From NCBI RefSeq assembly GCF_018320785.1, contig NC_054879.1, positions 41,406,698 through 41,470,697 on the forward strand: 64,000 nt of DNA. The letters are read 5' to 3'. Origin of the DNA: Cheilinus undulatus. Its lineage: Eukaryota; Chordata; Actinopteri; Labriformes; Labridae. Below the pieces are notes generated by a model that ran no database searches, was not told the DNA's origin, and saw only the letters and a program-made list of their open reading frames with translations. The first letter of the stretch is position 1, and each line of letters begins with the position of its first letter. Positions 11,560 to 24,220 of this stretch are shown piece after piece. Both the position numbers and the translations under genes were made by a program.

Positions 11560-13100
11560 TCTTCTGATGTATACTAGATTGGCTATGATAAAACAGGAGC
11601 ACACTGGTTGTTCATGACAGCCCTACCACATTGCTAGCCCCACTAGCTAGCTAGTGAGCAGTGTAAAAATAAAATCGACAGGCCACTAATCTCATTTAAA
11701 TTCAGCATCTAAACTGTAGTGCAGCTGCCTGCCACTAGTGGCCACTGTAGCTGTTCTTAGTGACTACTGCCTTACTGCCACAATGATCTAATTCCATCAC
11801 TGCCAGCCACTCTCACAGATCGTTTATCTGAGACAGAGTCTATTTCAGAACTGAAATAAACAGAACAACTTCAGAAATAAATTGGATTATATTCTGTTTA
11901 AGGTTAGGATAAGGGTAATAGGATACCAAAAGTTGGAAACCTGACCTGCAAAACCTGATTACAAGATGTTTAATAAAGCTAATTAAACAGTCTGCTGACA
12001 GGGGAAAAGCCTGTCCTCCATTTGACACAGCAAGTGTAGCTCACGTAACTCTTTTAGCTGCATAAGCCATGTAGATAACGTAGCTTCGAAGCTAACATAG
12101 CTACAAAGCTAATGTAGCTAAAGCTAGGCTCACAAAACTGCTACATAAGATACAGAGTTACATTGTATAGCTACATTAGTTTTAACTATGTTTGAGAAAG
12201 CTAACTTAGCTATTTTGGCTTGTGTAGTAACATTACATTAGTAGCTATGTCAGCTTTAGCTAAAGCTAGGCTCACAAAGCTGCTACGTAAGATATGTAGT
12301 TGCATTACATTGCTACATTAGTTTTAGCTATCTTTGCAAAAGCAGACTTAGCTATTTTGGCTTGCGTAGTAATGTTATATTAGTAGCTATGTCAGCTTTA
12401 GCTAAAGCTAGGCTCACAAAGCTGCTACGTAAGATATGTAGTTACATTATCTACATTGCTACATTAGTTTTACCTATCTTTGCCAAAGCTCATGTTGCTA
12501 AAGCTGACTTAGCTATGTTGGCTTATGTCATAATGTTACATTAGTAGCTATGTTAGCTTTAGCTAATGCTAGGCTCACAAAGCTGCCACTGAAGATATGT
12601 AGTTACGTCATCTACATAGCTACATTAGTTGTAGCTATGTTGGCTCAAACTTATGTTGCTAAAGCTTTCTGTGCAATGTTGGCGTTTGTATTAATGTTAC
12701 ATTAGTAGTTACGTTAGCTTTAACTAATGTTAGGCTCATAAGCTGCTACGGTAGATACATAGTTACATTATCTACATAGACCTCTGATCTTTTTGTCTGT
12801 GCTATTTGTGAAATATTGCAGTCGGTAATTCAACAAGGTGTTTTACCATTGAGATATTTTACAAGGGAGTTCTGCCCAAGACAGCAGCATGATAAGTCTG
12901 TGTTAAGGTTATAAAAAGGTTGTGTGAGATTATACTCAAACTGAGTGATGAGATTCAACACGGGAATGTGGACGTTAACCTGCAAACATGAAGGAAGGCT
13001 GGTGGTGCTAGCACTTCCACATTCTAAAGACTAACTTTGCAACATGATATTTTCTGCTGCATTGTGAAGGTGGTTTACTGAATGTATTTACTTAACTTCA
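11560..13100. repeat. Dispersed repeat C carrying a tandem array
   Basis: The flanks of the tandem array match a second locus at about 50268-50670. Shared words include CTGCCACTAG followed by GCCACTGTAGCT (11730 and 50426), GATTATACTCAA (12929 and 50564), and GAAGGCTGGTGG followed by GCTAG (12992 and 50630). The second locus lacks the array, so the array probably expanded inside one copy of this dispersed element. No coding region is seen. Confidence 0.5.
12040..12785 (+). repeat. Minisatellite, 142- to 161-bp unit, ~4.5 copies
   Basis: Units begin with AGGCTCACAAAGCTGC at 12126, 12268, 12410, 12571 and 12732, giving periods of 142, 142, 161 and 161 bp. The longer units carry an extra block of about 19 bp near CATGTTGCTAAAGC. 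Each unit is itself built of GCTA/TAGC words (GTAGCTATGTTAGC, TTAGCTTTAGCTAAAGC). A stray 60-aa frame here is a by-product of the repeat. Confidence 0.85.
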
Positions 13101-14465
13101 GACTAGTCAGCTGAACAGAGATATAATTTGCAGTCAATAGGGCAGAAAATTATTCCCTTAAGGGAACATCACTAATGGAAAGGGTGGTTGTGATGTATTT
13201 TTTAGCTCTGAACAGCGGTTTTACACCGACACTGCTGAATACTTTTGTCTTTAGAAGGGATGGATCATGATCTTCAAATAGTTGGAAATTCATTCATTAA
13301 AAAAATGAAGTGCTGATGCAGCTATTATCTCATCTTAAGGCAACATGTGCCAGACTTATGATGAGCAGTTGGTTTTGAAGTGTAATTCTGAACTGTTACC
13401 CTCAGCAGTTACGCTGTTCCTAAAAGTTATACTTTGTCTTTGCTTGCTCTGCCAGTTTGTCCCTCCCTGTTGCCAAATACACCAAAACACCGATGACCCA
13501 TCACGACTGTGATAGCCTCGACTCAGCTCAGACGTGCCAATGTACGTCCCTCTCTCTCTGAACCCTGTCAGCATCCATCAGTGCCTGCTGTTAACATCAC
13601 AGACAGGTCTGAGCACAGAGGCCACTGGGTGAGCATGATTACACCTTGGTGTGCCAGTGTTCGCCAAGGACCCCATCACTCTTCACTACTGCAGGATGAA
13701 TTATGAATGGTGACTTAACAGAGCATTTAAAAGGGCTGACATGGTCAGAGGACAGTGAAAAGTTGAAACACAGTACCATCCCACACTGAATTATTAGTCC
13801 ACATATCTTTAATTCACACCCCACGTGTACTTACTCCATCTGTGTTGTTCTTTACGCTACCAACTGTGGAGCTCTCCTACTGAAACTTTTTTACATGCCA
13901 ACTGCTTGAAAGGATTCAGAGAAATAAATAGAGGAGCAGGAGTGGATATCCCAGAAATATCCTCTCTCATCTGCTGTGAAAACCGGGCAAGAGAACAGAC
14001 CTAAAGTTTGGTAATGATCACTTCTTACTTTTGACTTGGCTTTTCAAAATTCAGTGTTCAAGACTTTGGCAGAGTTGTAATGAGGGGAGCAGAGTTTGAA
14101 AAAAAAATGGCTAAAATTTTGGGAGCAGAATAACAGTGACTCATAGCTCAGGGACTTTTGAAGTTGTTGATTACCTGAATTCTTCTCTTCTGTAACTACT
14201 AGGAGTGCATTCGTTTTTAAAGTTCTCTAGTCAACTATTTGATATAGTGCTGAGAAATATGCTAACCTGCATAGTTGTCATGTCTGCCCTTGTAATTCTG
14301 TTTGGATATACAGCATCTTTTTCCAATTCTATGCTTTTATTTATGACTAAAGTCTTTGTGAATATCAGGGCGGCTACAGTTGTCAGCCATGTTTAAAACA
14401 ACAGTCTAACTGATTGACCATACCAATGTTAGGAAACCTCTTCTTCAAATCAGCAGTTACATTGC
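13101..14465. other. Intronic DNA without recognised features
   Basis: This is rap2a intron sequence. Several short open frames occur on both strands but show no domain, no splice context and no codon bias. No transposon ends were recognised. Confidence 0.55.
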
Positions 14466-14469
14466 CAAA

Positions 14470-15488
14470 GTGACTGCATGAATATTCACCCCCTTCAAGT
14501 CAGTATTGAGTAGAGTCACCTTTGGCTGCAATCACAGCACTGAGTCTGTGGATAGGTCTCCATTTTACTCCATTCTTCTTTGTAAAACTGCTCAAACTCT
14601 GTCAGGTTGCACAGAGATCGGGTGTGAATAGCCCTTTTCAAGTCCAGCCACAAATTTTTCATTGAATTAAGGTCTGGGCTTCTGTGTACCTGTCTCTGTA
14701 TGCTTCAGGTCATTGTCATGCTTTAAAATAAATCTTCTCCCAAGCCATAGCTCTCTCACAGACTGAATAGGATTGTGCTCCAGGATTTTCCTATATTTTG
14801 CTGCATTCATTTTACCCGCTACCTTTACAAGCCATCCAGTGCCGAGAAGCATCCCCACTGCATGATGCTGCCACCACCATGCTTCACAGTGGGGATGGTG
14901 CATCTGTGGTGATGTGCTGTGTTTGGTGTCTTGTCTGATGGCCAAAAAGCACCATTTTGGTCTCATCAGACCAAATAACTTTCTTCCACTTGTCCATGGA
15001 GTGTCCCACATGCCTTTTGGTGAACTCTAGTTGAGATTTACTGAGTTTTCTTCGAGAGTGTTTTTTTCCCAGAAAGCTTCAACTGGCAAAAAACCTGGGC
15101 AACAATTGTTTTGTCTTTGTGGCGTAATGGTAGCCATGGATACTGATTAATCAGTGACCTGACCTTCCAGACCCTGAAGGTCACTGCACAAAGGTGATCC
15201 TGATTACAGAAATTGTGAGACTTCTAGGACTAGCTGGCTGGACCTCTCTTGAATCAGCTCAGTCACTTTAAAGGAGGTGAATATTATTGCAGTCACTTGT
15301 TTTACCTTATATAATATTATTATTTAATTGATATTACTTTATAGAAATAGGTTTTCACTTTGACTTAACAGGTTTTCTGTGTTTTTTGTTTGTCAACAAA
15401 GCCAGATTATATTGAACACGATTGATTTATTAAATCAATGAAATAGTAAAACATCCAAGGGGGTGAGAATACTTTTATAGGCACTGTA
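14470..15488 (-). mobile_element. Internally deleted Tc1-like transposon, antisense
   Basis: The right end is GGGGGTGAGAATACTTTTAT followed by AGGCACTGTA; the left end carries the matching CATGAATATTCACCCCCTT. On the - strand, 15011-14667 encodes a 114-aa transposase piece including [22 protein letters not shown] and the second catalytic Asp region HDNDLKHT. The N-terminal third is missing and the interior is shortened compared with full copies of this fish family (about 1.6 kb). The flanking bases near the right end are consistent with a TA insertion. It is inactive. Confidence 0.85.
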
Positions 15489-15544
15489 GTTAGGATGACA
15501 GCCAGAAAAAATAATATTTTAATATTGATTTATATTAATATTTT

Positions 15545-17128
15545 TATTCACATAGACAAAACTATAGCTGAAGAATTTGCAAAAATAATCTAAATGCAAT
15601 TTTTGTCCCAGTATTGTGATTTGATATGTGATTATTAACAAGCTTTAAGCTATAAAGGAGGAGGCTGGGGTGGAGGAGGTGAAGCTTTGCCAGCAGCAGC
15701 GTGATGCATCAGCATTGATGCAAGCAGGGATTAGTGAGCAGTACGTCATATCTAAATGGACAGCTGTGTTGAGAGAAAGAGCTGTGATTGGCTGTGGGAG
15801 CTAGGAGGCAATAATCAGTGTCTGCTGGCTATCAGTCAATCATGGCTAAGGCTGGCCATACACTAGACAATTTTTAATCTGAAACTGTTTTAAAACCGTG
15901 GGAGACCACTGACTTCAGGAACACTTAACCTTTCTCAATGTAGCGTTAAACACACAAGGGGAAACTTTTAAAGAAAATAGAAAACCTTTATATGTAAAGA
16001 ATATATCACAATGAAATAAATAACAACTCTGAACAAGTATTACCAATTAAGCTATCATAAATTCAAAGAGTTTCACATTTAGGTTAATTAAGACCTCCAC
16101 CAAAATGAATGCACACCTGGTGCGTAAAGTTAAATGAAAAGTTTCTTACAACAAAACCCAAGATTTGATATCTGAATGACAGCAAGCACCCTCATACAAA
16201 ACACTCAAATATACAGGGAATATTTTCTTTTTAAATTCACAAAGAAAACCTCTCGTTTTCCATGATACACTTTTATTATGTTCAGACTCCTTTTAATTTA
16301 TTTTTTTGGTGACACTGTAACGGGACTTCAGCAAAATAAACACAGATATCTGTTGATACCGTCTCACTGTCTCTCCACAGCAGGCTGTCCTGGCATGTGT
16401 TACAGATGCAGCAAAATTATAAAACAAGGGAAAGACTCAGGACAAAATCCTGGCTGGAATTATGGTACAGTTGTGAGCGGTGAAAGTACGTTTGATTTGT
16501 CTGGTGACGCTACCCGGTGTGCTCGCTCTCACTGGTTGTAGTGGGTACTGCGTCAGCGGTACTATGACTGGGAGGCTACGATGCGATTTGGAGCAGTAAA
16601 TTAATCGGGTTGACACCACACACATGCAGACTACTCAGACAAATAATTGTTTGCGATGAGGCTCCAGTCAATATACGCCCCCACAATCGTCGGGGGAGGC
16701 AAATCTTGGCTAAAATTGGGTTTAAAATCCTGTAGTGTGTGACCGACCTAAGGGTATGACTTAAGTGAACTAATGCAGAACTTCATTAATATTAGATAGA
16801 AACAATTTAAAAAATATATCTAATTGCAAATTTTGTTGCTCATATTGTAAATTTGATACCAATTGCTTTATTGAATGGGGATTATTTTTTATATCACTCC
16901 TTTAATTAAAAAAAATGTATATAAAACATGAAAAGGAGGATTTTTGTAAATCATTTTTGAAAAATTACACTTGATTGTTTGAAAAATTTCCATAAAATCT
17001 CTGCTGCAAAAAAAAAAAAAAAGTGTATTAAACTGGTATTTTGACACATTTCAAGTTATAGCAATATTGCAACGTTTGCGATTTGTATATTGCGATTTAA
17101 TCTCATTTGCGATTAATTGCCCAGCCCT
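15545..17128. mobile_element. hAT-like 'GGGCTGGGCAATTAATCG' element, interrupted
   Basis: The right end reads GCGATTAATTGCCCAGCCCT (17111-17130 region), the inverse of the common fish terminal motif. The body matches the element at 49558-50185 in opposite orientation, sharing AGCTATAAAGGAGG, GGCTGGGGTGG, GGGTATGACTT and AAAAGGAGGA in order. It is split by a second element at 15850-16748. There is no transposase frame. Confidence 0.7.
15850..16748. mobile_element. Harbinger-like MITE nested in the hAT-like element
   Basis: The terminal inverted repeats are GGCTGGCCATACACTAGACA on the left and, on the reverse complement of the right end, GGTCGGTCACACACTACAGG. TAA flanks both ends (15847-15849 and 16749-16751), as expected for the 3-bp TWA duplication of PIF/Harbinger elements. 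Comparison with the uninterrupted relative at 49.9 kb places the insertion at the homologous interior. The 899-bp body has no long frame, so it is non-autonomous. Confidence 0.6.
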
Positions 17129-17130
17129 AA

Positions 17131-20100
17131 ACAAAACAACTTGACACTCAGGAAAACAACCAGGAAACAAACTGCTGAGGCACAGGGGCTTTATAACTTT
17201 TTACTAATGAGGTCATACACTGAGTCTGTGTGTAAAATTCTCTGAATAAAGTTAAACATAGAGATCTGGTTTTTAATGATGCTATAACAGTTCCTTTGGT
17301 GTAACGGTGGTTGTAAAACTTGTAAATGAGTCTTTGAGATATTCCCTCTCTTCCTAGTGGAACAGCAGTCTGAACAAATGTCTTATGCATTGGCTTTCCA
17401 GATTTTAGGTCTTGTACATTTGTAATGTAAGAGGGAGAATTTGTCTAAGACATGATAAAAAACCCCTGGAGGAGCTTCTGCTGTGCCGTATTTTAGCTGC
17501 CATATTTCAGATCCAAGGATGACTCGCCTGCGCTGTCTGTGAAGTACAATACTCCCTTTATCTGCTCCATTTCTGAGACATCTTGGCCAGTTTCTCCATC
17601 ATCTGTGAAAAGCATCCGATTCTGAGGGCAGATAATTACTTTTCAAAACCTTAAGGGAATCCGAAAGGGAGCTCTGAGTCGCATTCCTGATATTGTGTTT
17701 TTATCTTTCGTTCTTTTGTAAAGCACAGAGTCTTCATGTGTTTGTCATGGCGTGTTTACCCAAAGACTCTCCAGATATCTATTTCCTGATTAAATCTTTC
17801 TTTGCTGTGCCAGAAGAGTGGAGCTTATTGCTGCTCTCTGACTCAGCTGATTCCTCTCCTCTGACTAAACCAAACCCCCCCCCCCGTCTTCTAAAGGGCC
17901 GCTGGGAGGAGGCCTAGCACACTGTCTGTTTCTTCCTTCAGCCTGATGGCGTTGGCCGGAGTCAAATGTGGAGGCTCTTGGGCCACCGTCCGTCAGCGAG
18001 GCCTGTGTGAGTTGATGCATCATGCATAATAGATAAGGTGCGTCTGGGCAAGCTCTGATGGGTGTTTGCAGCCGCAGTGCTCCAGCGCGGGCGCCGTCAA
18101 ACTCACAAGCTGAAGGCTACGGCATGACATGTTTGAACTGTTTGTGCAGCACTCAGTTATTCAGGCTTTTTTTTTTTTGTAGGCTCGTGACTGAAGCATG
18201 TGAACTGCTCGTTTCTTTGCATCTGCCGATGTCGGGTTCAGATGCAGTTTGGCCGACACCCTTCACACTGAGGCCTGCGGAGCCTTGGTATCCGTGGCTG
18301 CCGCTGTCTCACACCTCCTGGGACTGCCGGTTTCCTCCTCTATTATTAAGACTATATTTAGACCTGGTCCTTTGGTACCAGATGTCTTTGTGCTGCACTT
18401 GTGTCACAATGAGTCCCCAAATGAGCTGCGTAGCTTAATGTTAAAAGCTCCATTATGGTCAGAGAGAAACAACACAGTCAAGTGACTGATATGACCTTTA
18501 AACCAGACTAAAGCTGGAATTCTTTGGTGTTTAAAGATATTTTAATGGTTTTTGGAGGTTTGACATGCAGGCAGCTTTTGAGAGAGTAGTTTGGAGATTT
18601 ACAGTTTCACATGATGCTTGTGGATTTGGGTGGTACACCCAAGGCTTTTGAAATGAATGGCAGTAATTAGTTTTATATTTAATGCAAACACAAATGAATA
18701 AACCTTGCCCTTTTATCAGTGAATAAATCTTAATCACAGCTGAATTTTTCTTGCAATTACAATTACATTACATTCATTTAATATCTGGTGACTGGTGTCA
18801 GTACTAATATTGTCTTTTTTAAATACTGTGGTGCTACATCACTACCTCATTGCAGCATAGAATAAGCCTGAACAGATGTTAACAGGCCAAAGAGAAAGTT
18901 GAAAGCAGGATAAAAGAAGAAGACACTGCAGATTTATAGTATGTTGAAGTCTTTAGTGATAGCCTAGAGATGGGGCAGGATAAGAGCTTTTTCCACAGAG
19001 GGCCACATACAGAAATATGTTAGGATGGTGGGGCCACTTTCATATTCTTTGCCCTGATGATTTCAAAGTTAGTAAAACTAAATGTAAGTTAATACATGCT
19101 TAATAATTGAGTATGCCTAAATGGCTAGTTAATGGCTGATGAGGCAAATAGACAGTCATTTTCAGGATTTTTTAGAGGATTTTTCACTATTGGGAGACAG
19201 GGCTAATGGCAAAGGTCTGCGCTTTCTGAGTGCTTTTCTAGTTGGTGCTGCTTTTCGCTGTGATAATCCATCAGGACGTCATTAATCAAGGTATCCTAGC
19301 GTCAAAATGTTTCTTTACAGGTTTAACATGGAAGCATTGCCTTGTGCTGAAAACATAAAGTACAGTACAGTTAAGCATGTTTTAATGTGGGCCATATTCC
19401 ATTTTATGTCTAGAATTTACTGCGGGCCAATCAAAAATGGCTTAGGCTTAGGTGGCTTAGGTGGTGTATGGTGATAGTTGCAACACTGATGGCTGCACAT
19501 CGGATCTTATCCAATCAAGTTGTATCATACTTAACGAGGATGTCCATTTTAAGTTAAATCAACATTAAAAAGTCTTTGGCAACAATTCAAATACATTTCC
19601 GATTATTGCCAGTGACTGGGTTTCTCACAGATGGACTGGGATAAGCTCCTAAATTTGTTAGCTTGATGCTAATACAAGATGGAAATCGATATAAACGGAC
19701 AAAGACTTAGCATATTAGTGATCACAATCCTTTTAATTTAAAAAATGTTTATTTTACTTAGGGATGCACAATGTTGGATTTTTTTGTGGCCTGTCATACA
19801 ACCAACCTATAGCTAATAAAGATTTTCTATAACTTTTTTCTTCTTAAATTATTTAAAAACAGATTGAAAACAGCTCCCAGATGCCCCCATCTGGCTGTAG
19901 TACAACATAACAACCAAGAGCTGAAAAAAATTGTGGATATTTTCAAAATGAGCAGAAGTTGCATATTACTTTGCATTTTAAACAATTTAGTTAATAGAAA
20001 ACAAAAATTATGCCCAATTCTCATCGAATAGTGTTGTGAGTTTTTTTGTGCATGCACTGATGAACTGGCTCAACATTGGTTCAAGCTAGTACTGACCTTA

Positions 20101-22590
20101 TTGACAAGCATTGGCAATGGGCAGACAATCTGACATGAAAACATGTCAGTAGCTAATATTTATCTGTTGGGTTAAATCGATTTAAGGATGGCATTGATCA
20201 CACCTTACTACTTGAATCAAGAAAAAATTTTCTTACTGGGCAGAAGAAGTTAGCTGTAGGACAAACTGATTTGTTTTCATGGTCAAACATGAGGGAAAAT
20301 GTTGGCCTAGTAGGAGTCTTACACAAAAAAATGATGAAAACTTTGTTATTTTAAACACCAGTCATGGTATCAGCTCTAATTTTCACAATCAGTGCATCTC
20401 TATTAACCTGTGACCTTACCCTTGTTCAGTAACTGTATGGCCACTGGTTCATATTACACATGACACTTTAGGAAACCACAATGGACTTATTAACATTTGG
20501 GACTTTAATTTAATTTTTTTTATTGTTAAAACCCATCATTTGTATAATCCTTCAAATAGAAAGCTTGATTAATGAAAGGAGCTCTAGTAGTGAGCATCTC
20601 AAACTCTTTTTTTAATTCAAGAATGGCCGAGGAATCTGAAAACTGGTATGAAATCATGAACGTTTAAATTATACAGTATTGACTTCTATTGCTGGAAATC
20701 TTTAGGCCTCCTCCTGAAAAATACAGCAGCAGATTTGAGCTAAAACCACAGCCTGGGGCTGCAAACAGTCTCCCAGATTGGACCATTACCCCAAACTAAA
20801 CACTGAGCCCCCCCGGCTTCCCCTAAATGAGCGCTGCTATAAAAGTAAAGGTTCTTGCCTTTCATTCTGCTCAACCACAACTAAGTTTAGGCGTTTTCAG
20901 AGAAGGTGGGAAAGGGAAATTTAAGGTTCATGCCCACCACCAATGAGAAGTGATCTAAAACAGCTCTTAGAAAAATAATGGCCTTGTTTTTACTGATGTC
21001 GGGAATGTACTGAATGAGACCTTGGCACTGTTTGCTTATTTTTAGTAGTTGCAGCTTCTCGTTCAATCCAGGAGAGCGATCACACCCGAGGTAGCACACA
21101 GGCCAACCTCTGAGGTTGTTTCTTAAATCCTGATGGTTCATCTTAGCAGGATAGCTGAGATTAAACTTTGCCTAGAAAATCATTTTCTTGAGAAGAGCAG
21201 AGTCAGCTCTGTATTTCTCAAAAAAGAATAATTCTAAAAACTGAAGTTTTTTGCCATGACTCTAAAAAATACTGCTGTTTTCTGCCAGCTCCAATCCTCT
21301 CCAGTGTCTGGTATATCCTTGTATACCTGTTACCATAGCAATCAAATATGAGGATTGTTTTTATTATTCTATTAATAATTTAGGATCATGTATTTTTTAG
21401 TGTGTGAGGGCACTGTTTGAAAACCAATGATGCTGATGGGTGCTGGGGGGCGTGATGCTGGCTAGACACAACGATACTGCTCAGGGTTGTAAACAGACAC
21501 GTTCAAACTATGATCTAAAAGGGTCCAACAGATGGAAGCAGATAACCATGAATTAACTACCTACTACTACAGTCTGATATCTATCTCTGCTTCTCATCTT
21601 TGGCGCCTCAGAGGCTCGCCATGTTTCCCAAAAAGCATCACTGATTTTGCGATCACATCCTTGAGACTAAAGCAGACGTTTTACTTTTGATTCCTTTTGT
21701 AGCCTGTTCAACCATCTCCTCTGGCTGACTGCATAGTAGTCCTGTTTCAAAGTGACATAATGGCCCCCTCCCACGATCAGGGGTCAGACCTCTACTTCCT
21801 GTTCAGAGTTACATAGGCAGAGCTATTTGATAAAAAAACTGAGCTTTTAGATGTAACAGGGATCTGTTAAAAAACCTGTAGATCTCAGGGGTTTTTTTTC
21901 TTGAAGGCTCATCCCAATTTTACTGCTTCATAGAGCTCTAGTGAGGAGTTTTTCACTGGTAATTAAACAAATCATAATGGGCACTTGGGCGTCTTTATTA
22001 GTGGTGTAACAATCTGTCATTGTTTTTGATTGGTTGATTAATCTACATCATCACATTTTAGCTACACTTTAATTTTGGAAATCCCTCCGCACACCCATTT
22101 ACAGTTTCCATCCTTCTGTGTGTCCTCAACAAGCTACAAGTAGCGGCAGTTGCTAGCAGTTAGTGCCCAAGTTGGCTATATGGAAATCTTTCAGACACAA
22201 CCCACTGTAGGGCTAGCCTCTTGCCTTGTCTTACCCACTTGGTCTACATTTTTATCCGTAAACCACCTTATGAGATCGTTTACAGATAAAAACCACTCTC
22301 TCCTCGTGAGTGGTGTCTAATACAGGCTCTATAGATAAACAGAAAGGGAAGATCCTGCTTCCTTTAATACACTATATAATAAAAAAAAAACATTAATAAA
22401 AATGTAAGCTGTCTAAACTTGACGTTCAGGTAGGAGAGCTGTTTTCTTTTAACCCCCCTTCCCTGTTTGTCTCTTGTTATGAGGCCACTCATAAGAACAG
22501 AGATCGTCCATTATCTAAAACTAAACTTAGCACGAAAACCAAGGACATTTGTGTTTGGTAGATTACGTCTTTTTTGTAACAATGCTTCTT
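17131..22590. other. Intronic DNA, mostly unannotated
   Basis: This is rap2a intron sequence. A relic of the CCTCCGCC element's right end lies at about 19184-19257 (GGGCTAATGGCAAAGG, GTGCTTTTCTAGTT). A C-run occurs at 17875-17885 and a T-run at 18169. The 126-aa frame at 18058 shows no domain and overlaps a second equally open frame. No RNA gene or exon is supported. Confidence 0.5.
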
Positions 22591-22599
22591 GGTAATAAA

Positions 22600-22730
22600 T
22601 CTTAAACCCCTGGAAAGCCTGTTTATGTCCCTTTAAATGGTGCCACATTTGTAAGGAACATGCATTTGTGGGATGAGCAGCAGAGCTGAGTATGTGGGTT
22701 AAGCCCATGAGAAATTTGCTAAATCTTCTC
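22600..22730 (-). repeat. Inverted partner A of a ~130-bp repeat pair
   Basis: On the - strand this matches 24085-24215 on the + strand. Shared words are CTCAGCTCTGCTGCTCAT, CCCACAAATGCATG and CCTTACAAATGTGGCACCAT. The two copies face each other across about 1.35 kb that contains a hAT-like element and a Tc1 fragment. Confidence 0.75.
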
Positions 22731-22737
22731 TGCCGAT

Positions 22738-23193
22738 CAGTGTTCAAGTTTTTGTCAACAGCCTTTTATTCCATGACAAAACTAAGAATAACAAAAATAG
22801 ATCTGTGATGACTAAAACTGACAAAAACTAAGTTTGGTTTTTGTCAAGATGACTAAAACTAGACTAAAATTTAGTTTCCGTCAGACATTCAAAATCTGTG
22901 ATATTTCTCTACTGTGGGTAAATCTGTCAAAAAATAATAAAGCTGTAGCTATTCTGCCTCTGAGCTGTAGAAAGCAGAGATCCCAGGTTTGACAGAGTGC
23001 ACAGAACACACTACCATGACTTGGTACCAGATTTAGGCAAGAAAATAAATGATTGGACTAAAAGTAAAGACTAAAATGTGAGGACTTTTTATGGACTAAA
23101 ACTAGACTGGATAGAAATGACTAAAATGTGACTATAACTAAAATGCATTTCGTTTAAGACTAAAATTAAAAGTATCTGCCAAAATTAACACTG
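22738..23193 (+). mobile_element. hAT-like CAGTGTTAATTT element, copy 1
   Basis: It begins CAGTGTTCAAGTTTTTGTC and ends GCCAAAATTAACACTG; these are imperfect terminal inverted repeats. The body has the family signature AAAATAGATCTGTGATGACT, many GACTAAAACT words and CCACAGTGGG-type motifs. The flanks CTGCCGAT and CTGCCAAA match in 5 of 8 positions, a decayed duplication at best. It preserves the uninterrupted site GACTTTTTATGGACTAAAAC at 23084-23103. No frame. Confidence 0.75.
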
Positions 23194-23289
23194 CTGCCAA
23201 AACCAAACAGCTTTTCCTACTGTTGCTATTGACTCTTGTTTTGAGCTTCTGGTACCCCCAGGTGCCTGATTGGCATCTGTTATGTTAAG

Positions 23290-23860
23290 TTATGAGTCCA
23301 GATTCCCATGGCAGTCGGATCGTAGGGTCAAAATGTGGAATGGATGCAGAGAACACAATGCTGAGTGCTGCACCGACAGAGTATCATCCCTTGTGTGATG
23401 GTCTGGGGTGGCATCTCCCTGACTGGAAAAACAAGCTTGTCATTATCAGAGGCAATCTCAATGCAGAGAGATATCAAAACAAGATTCTGCAACCTGTTGC
23501 AATCCCATATCTTAGTATGGGGCCGAACTCTAACCTCCAAGATGACAACTCTCGCCCCAACAGAGCGAGGTTTTCCAGAGACTAACTCCAGAATTTGGGA
23601 GTGGAGAGGACAGAATGGCCTGCCAGCAGTCCTGACCTCAACCCCATTGAACACTCGTGGGATCAGCTGGGGCGTGCTTTTCGAGCTAGAGTGACCAACA
23701 TAACCACAATGGCTGACTTACGACTAATGCTGGTTGAAGAATGGGAAGCAGTGTGTGACCAGGCTGGTGACCAGCATGAGGGGGAGGTGCCAGGCTGTTG
23801 TGGCTGTGTATGGTTCTTCCACATACTACTGAGGCTCTTGTTTGTTAAATGAATAAATTT
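23290..23860 (+). mobile_element. Tc1-like transposase relic, C-terminal half
   Basis: Three + frames together carry the catalytic half of a Tc1 transposase, so at least two frameshifts are present. Visible pieces are CVMVWGGISL (about 23396), GNLNAERYQNKILQPV (about 23450), the second acidic site LQDDNSRPNRAR (about 23537) and the SPDLNPIEHSWDQLGR block with the third acidic residue (about 23632-23670). The N-terminal DNA-binding half and both terminal repeats were not found. It lies inside the rap2a intron and is inactive. Confidence 0.85.
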
Positions 23861-23898
23861 TCAAAATGCAAAATCTTTAGACTTTCATCATCCAACTC

Positions 23899-24220
23899 AG
23901 TGGTTCCCATCCTTTTTCCACTGAGCTCCCCTTCACTTATCTAAGAGGAGCTGTGGTCCCCCACTACACCCACAAAAAAATTGGCTTATTGCTGTCAAAA
24001 GTATACATCAATTTGAATTGTCTTCATCACTTAAAGCCAAACAAAAAAAGGGAAAAACACAAGTTTTATGCTGTTTGGCATTGGCAGAGAAGATTTGGCT
24101 AATTTTACATAGGCACAACCCACATGCTCAGCTCTGCTGCTCATTCCACAAATGCATGATCCTTACAAATGTGGCACCATTTAAAAGGGAAATAAACAGG
24201 CTATATTGAATGGGTTGTTA
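23899..24220. mobile_element. Truncated CAGTGGTTCCCA-type element containing repeat partner B
   Basis: It begins CAGTGGTTCCCATCCTTTTT, matching the end type seen at 3282. Its interior (24085-24215) is the inverted counterpart of 22600-22730. No right end was identified before rap2a exon 2. Confidence 0.5.

Noticed and set aside
11730..11750. CTCF-like CCACTAGTGGCCAC
   Set aside because: It is part of a dispersed repeat also present at 50430 and is a short palindrome; weaker than the farp1 promoter site.
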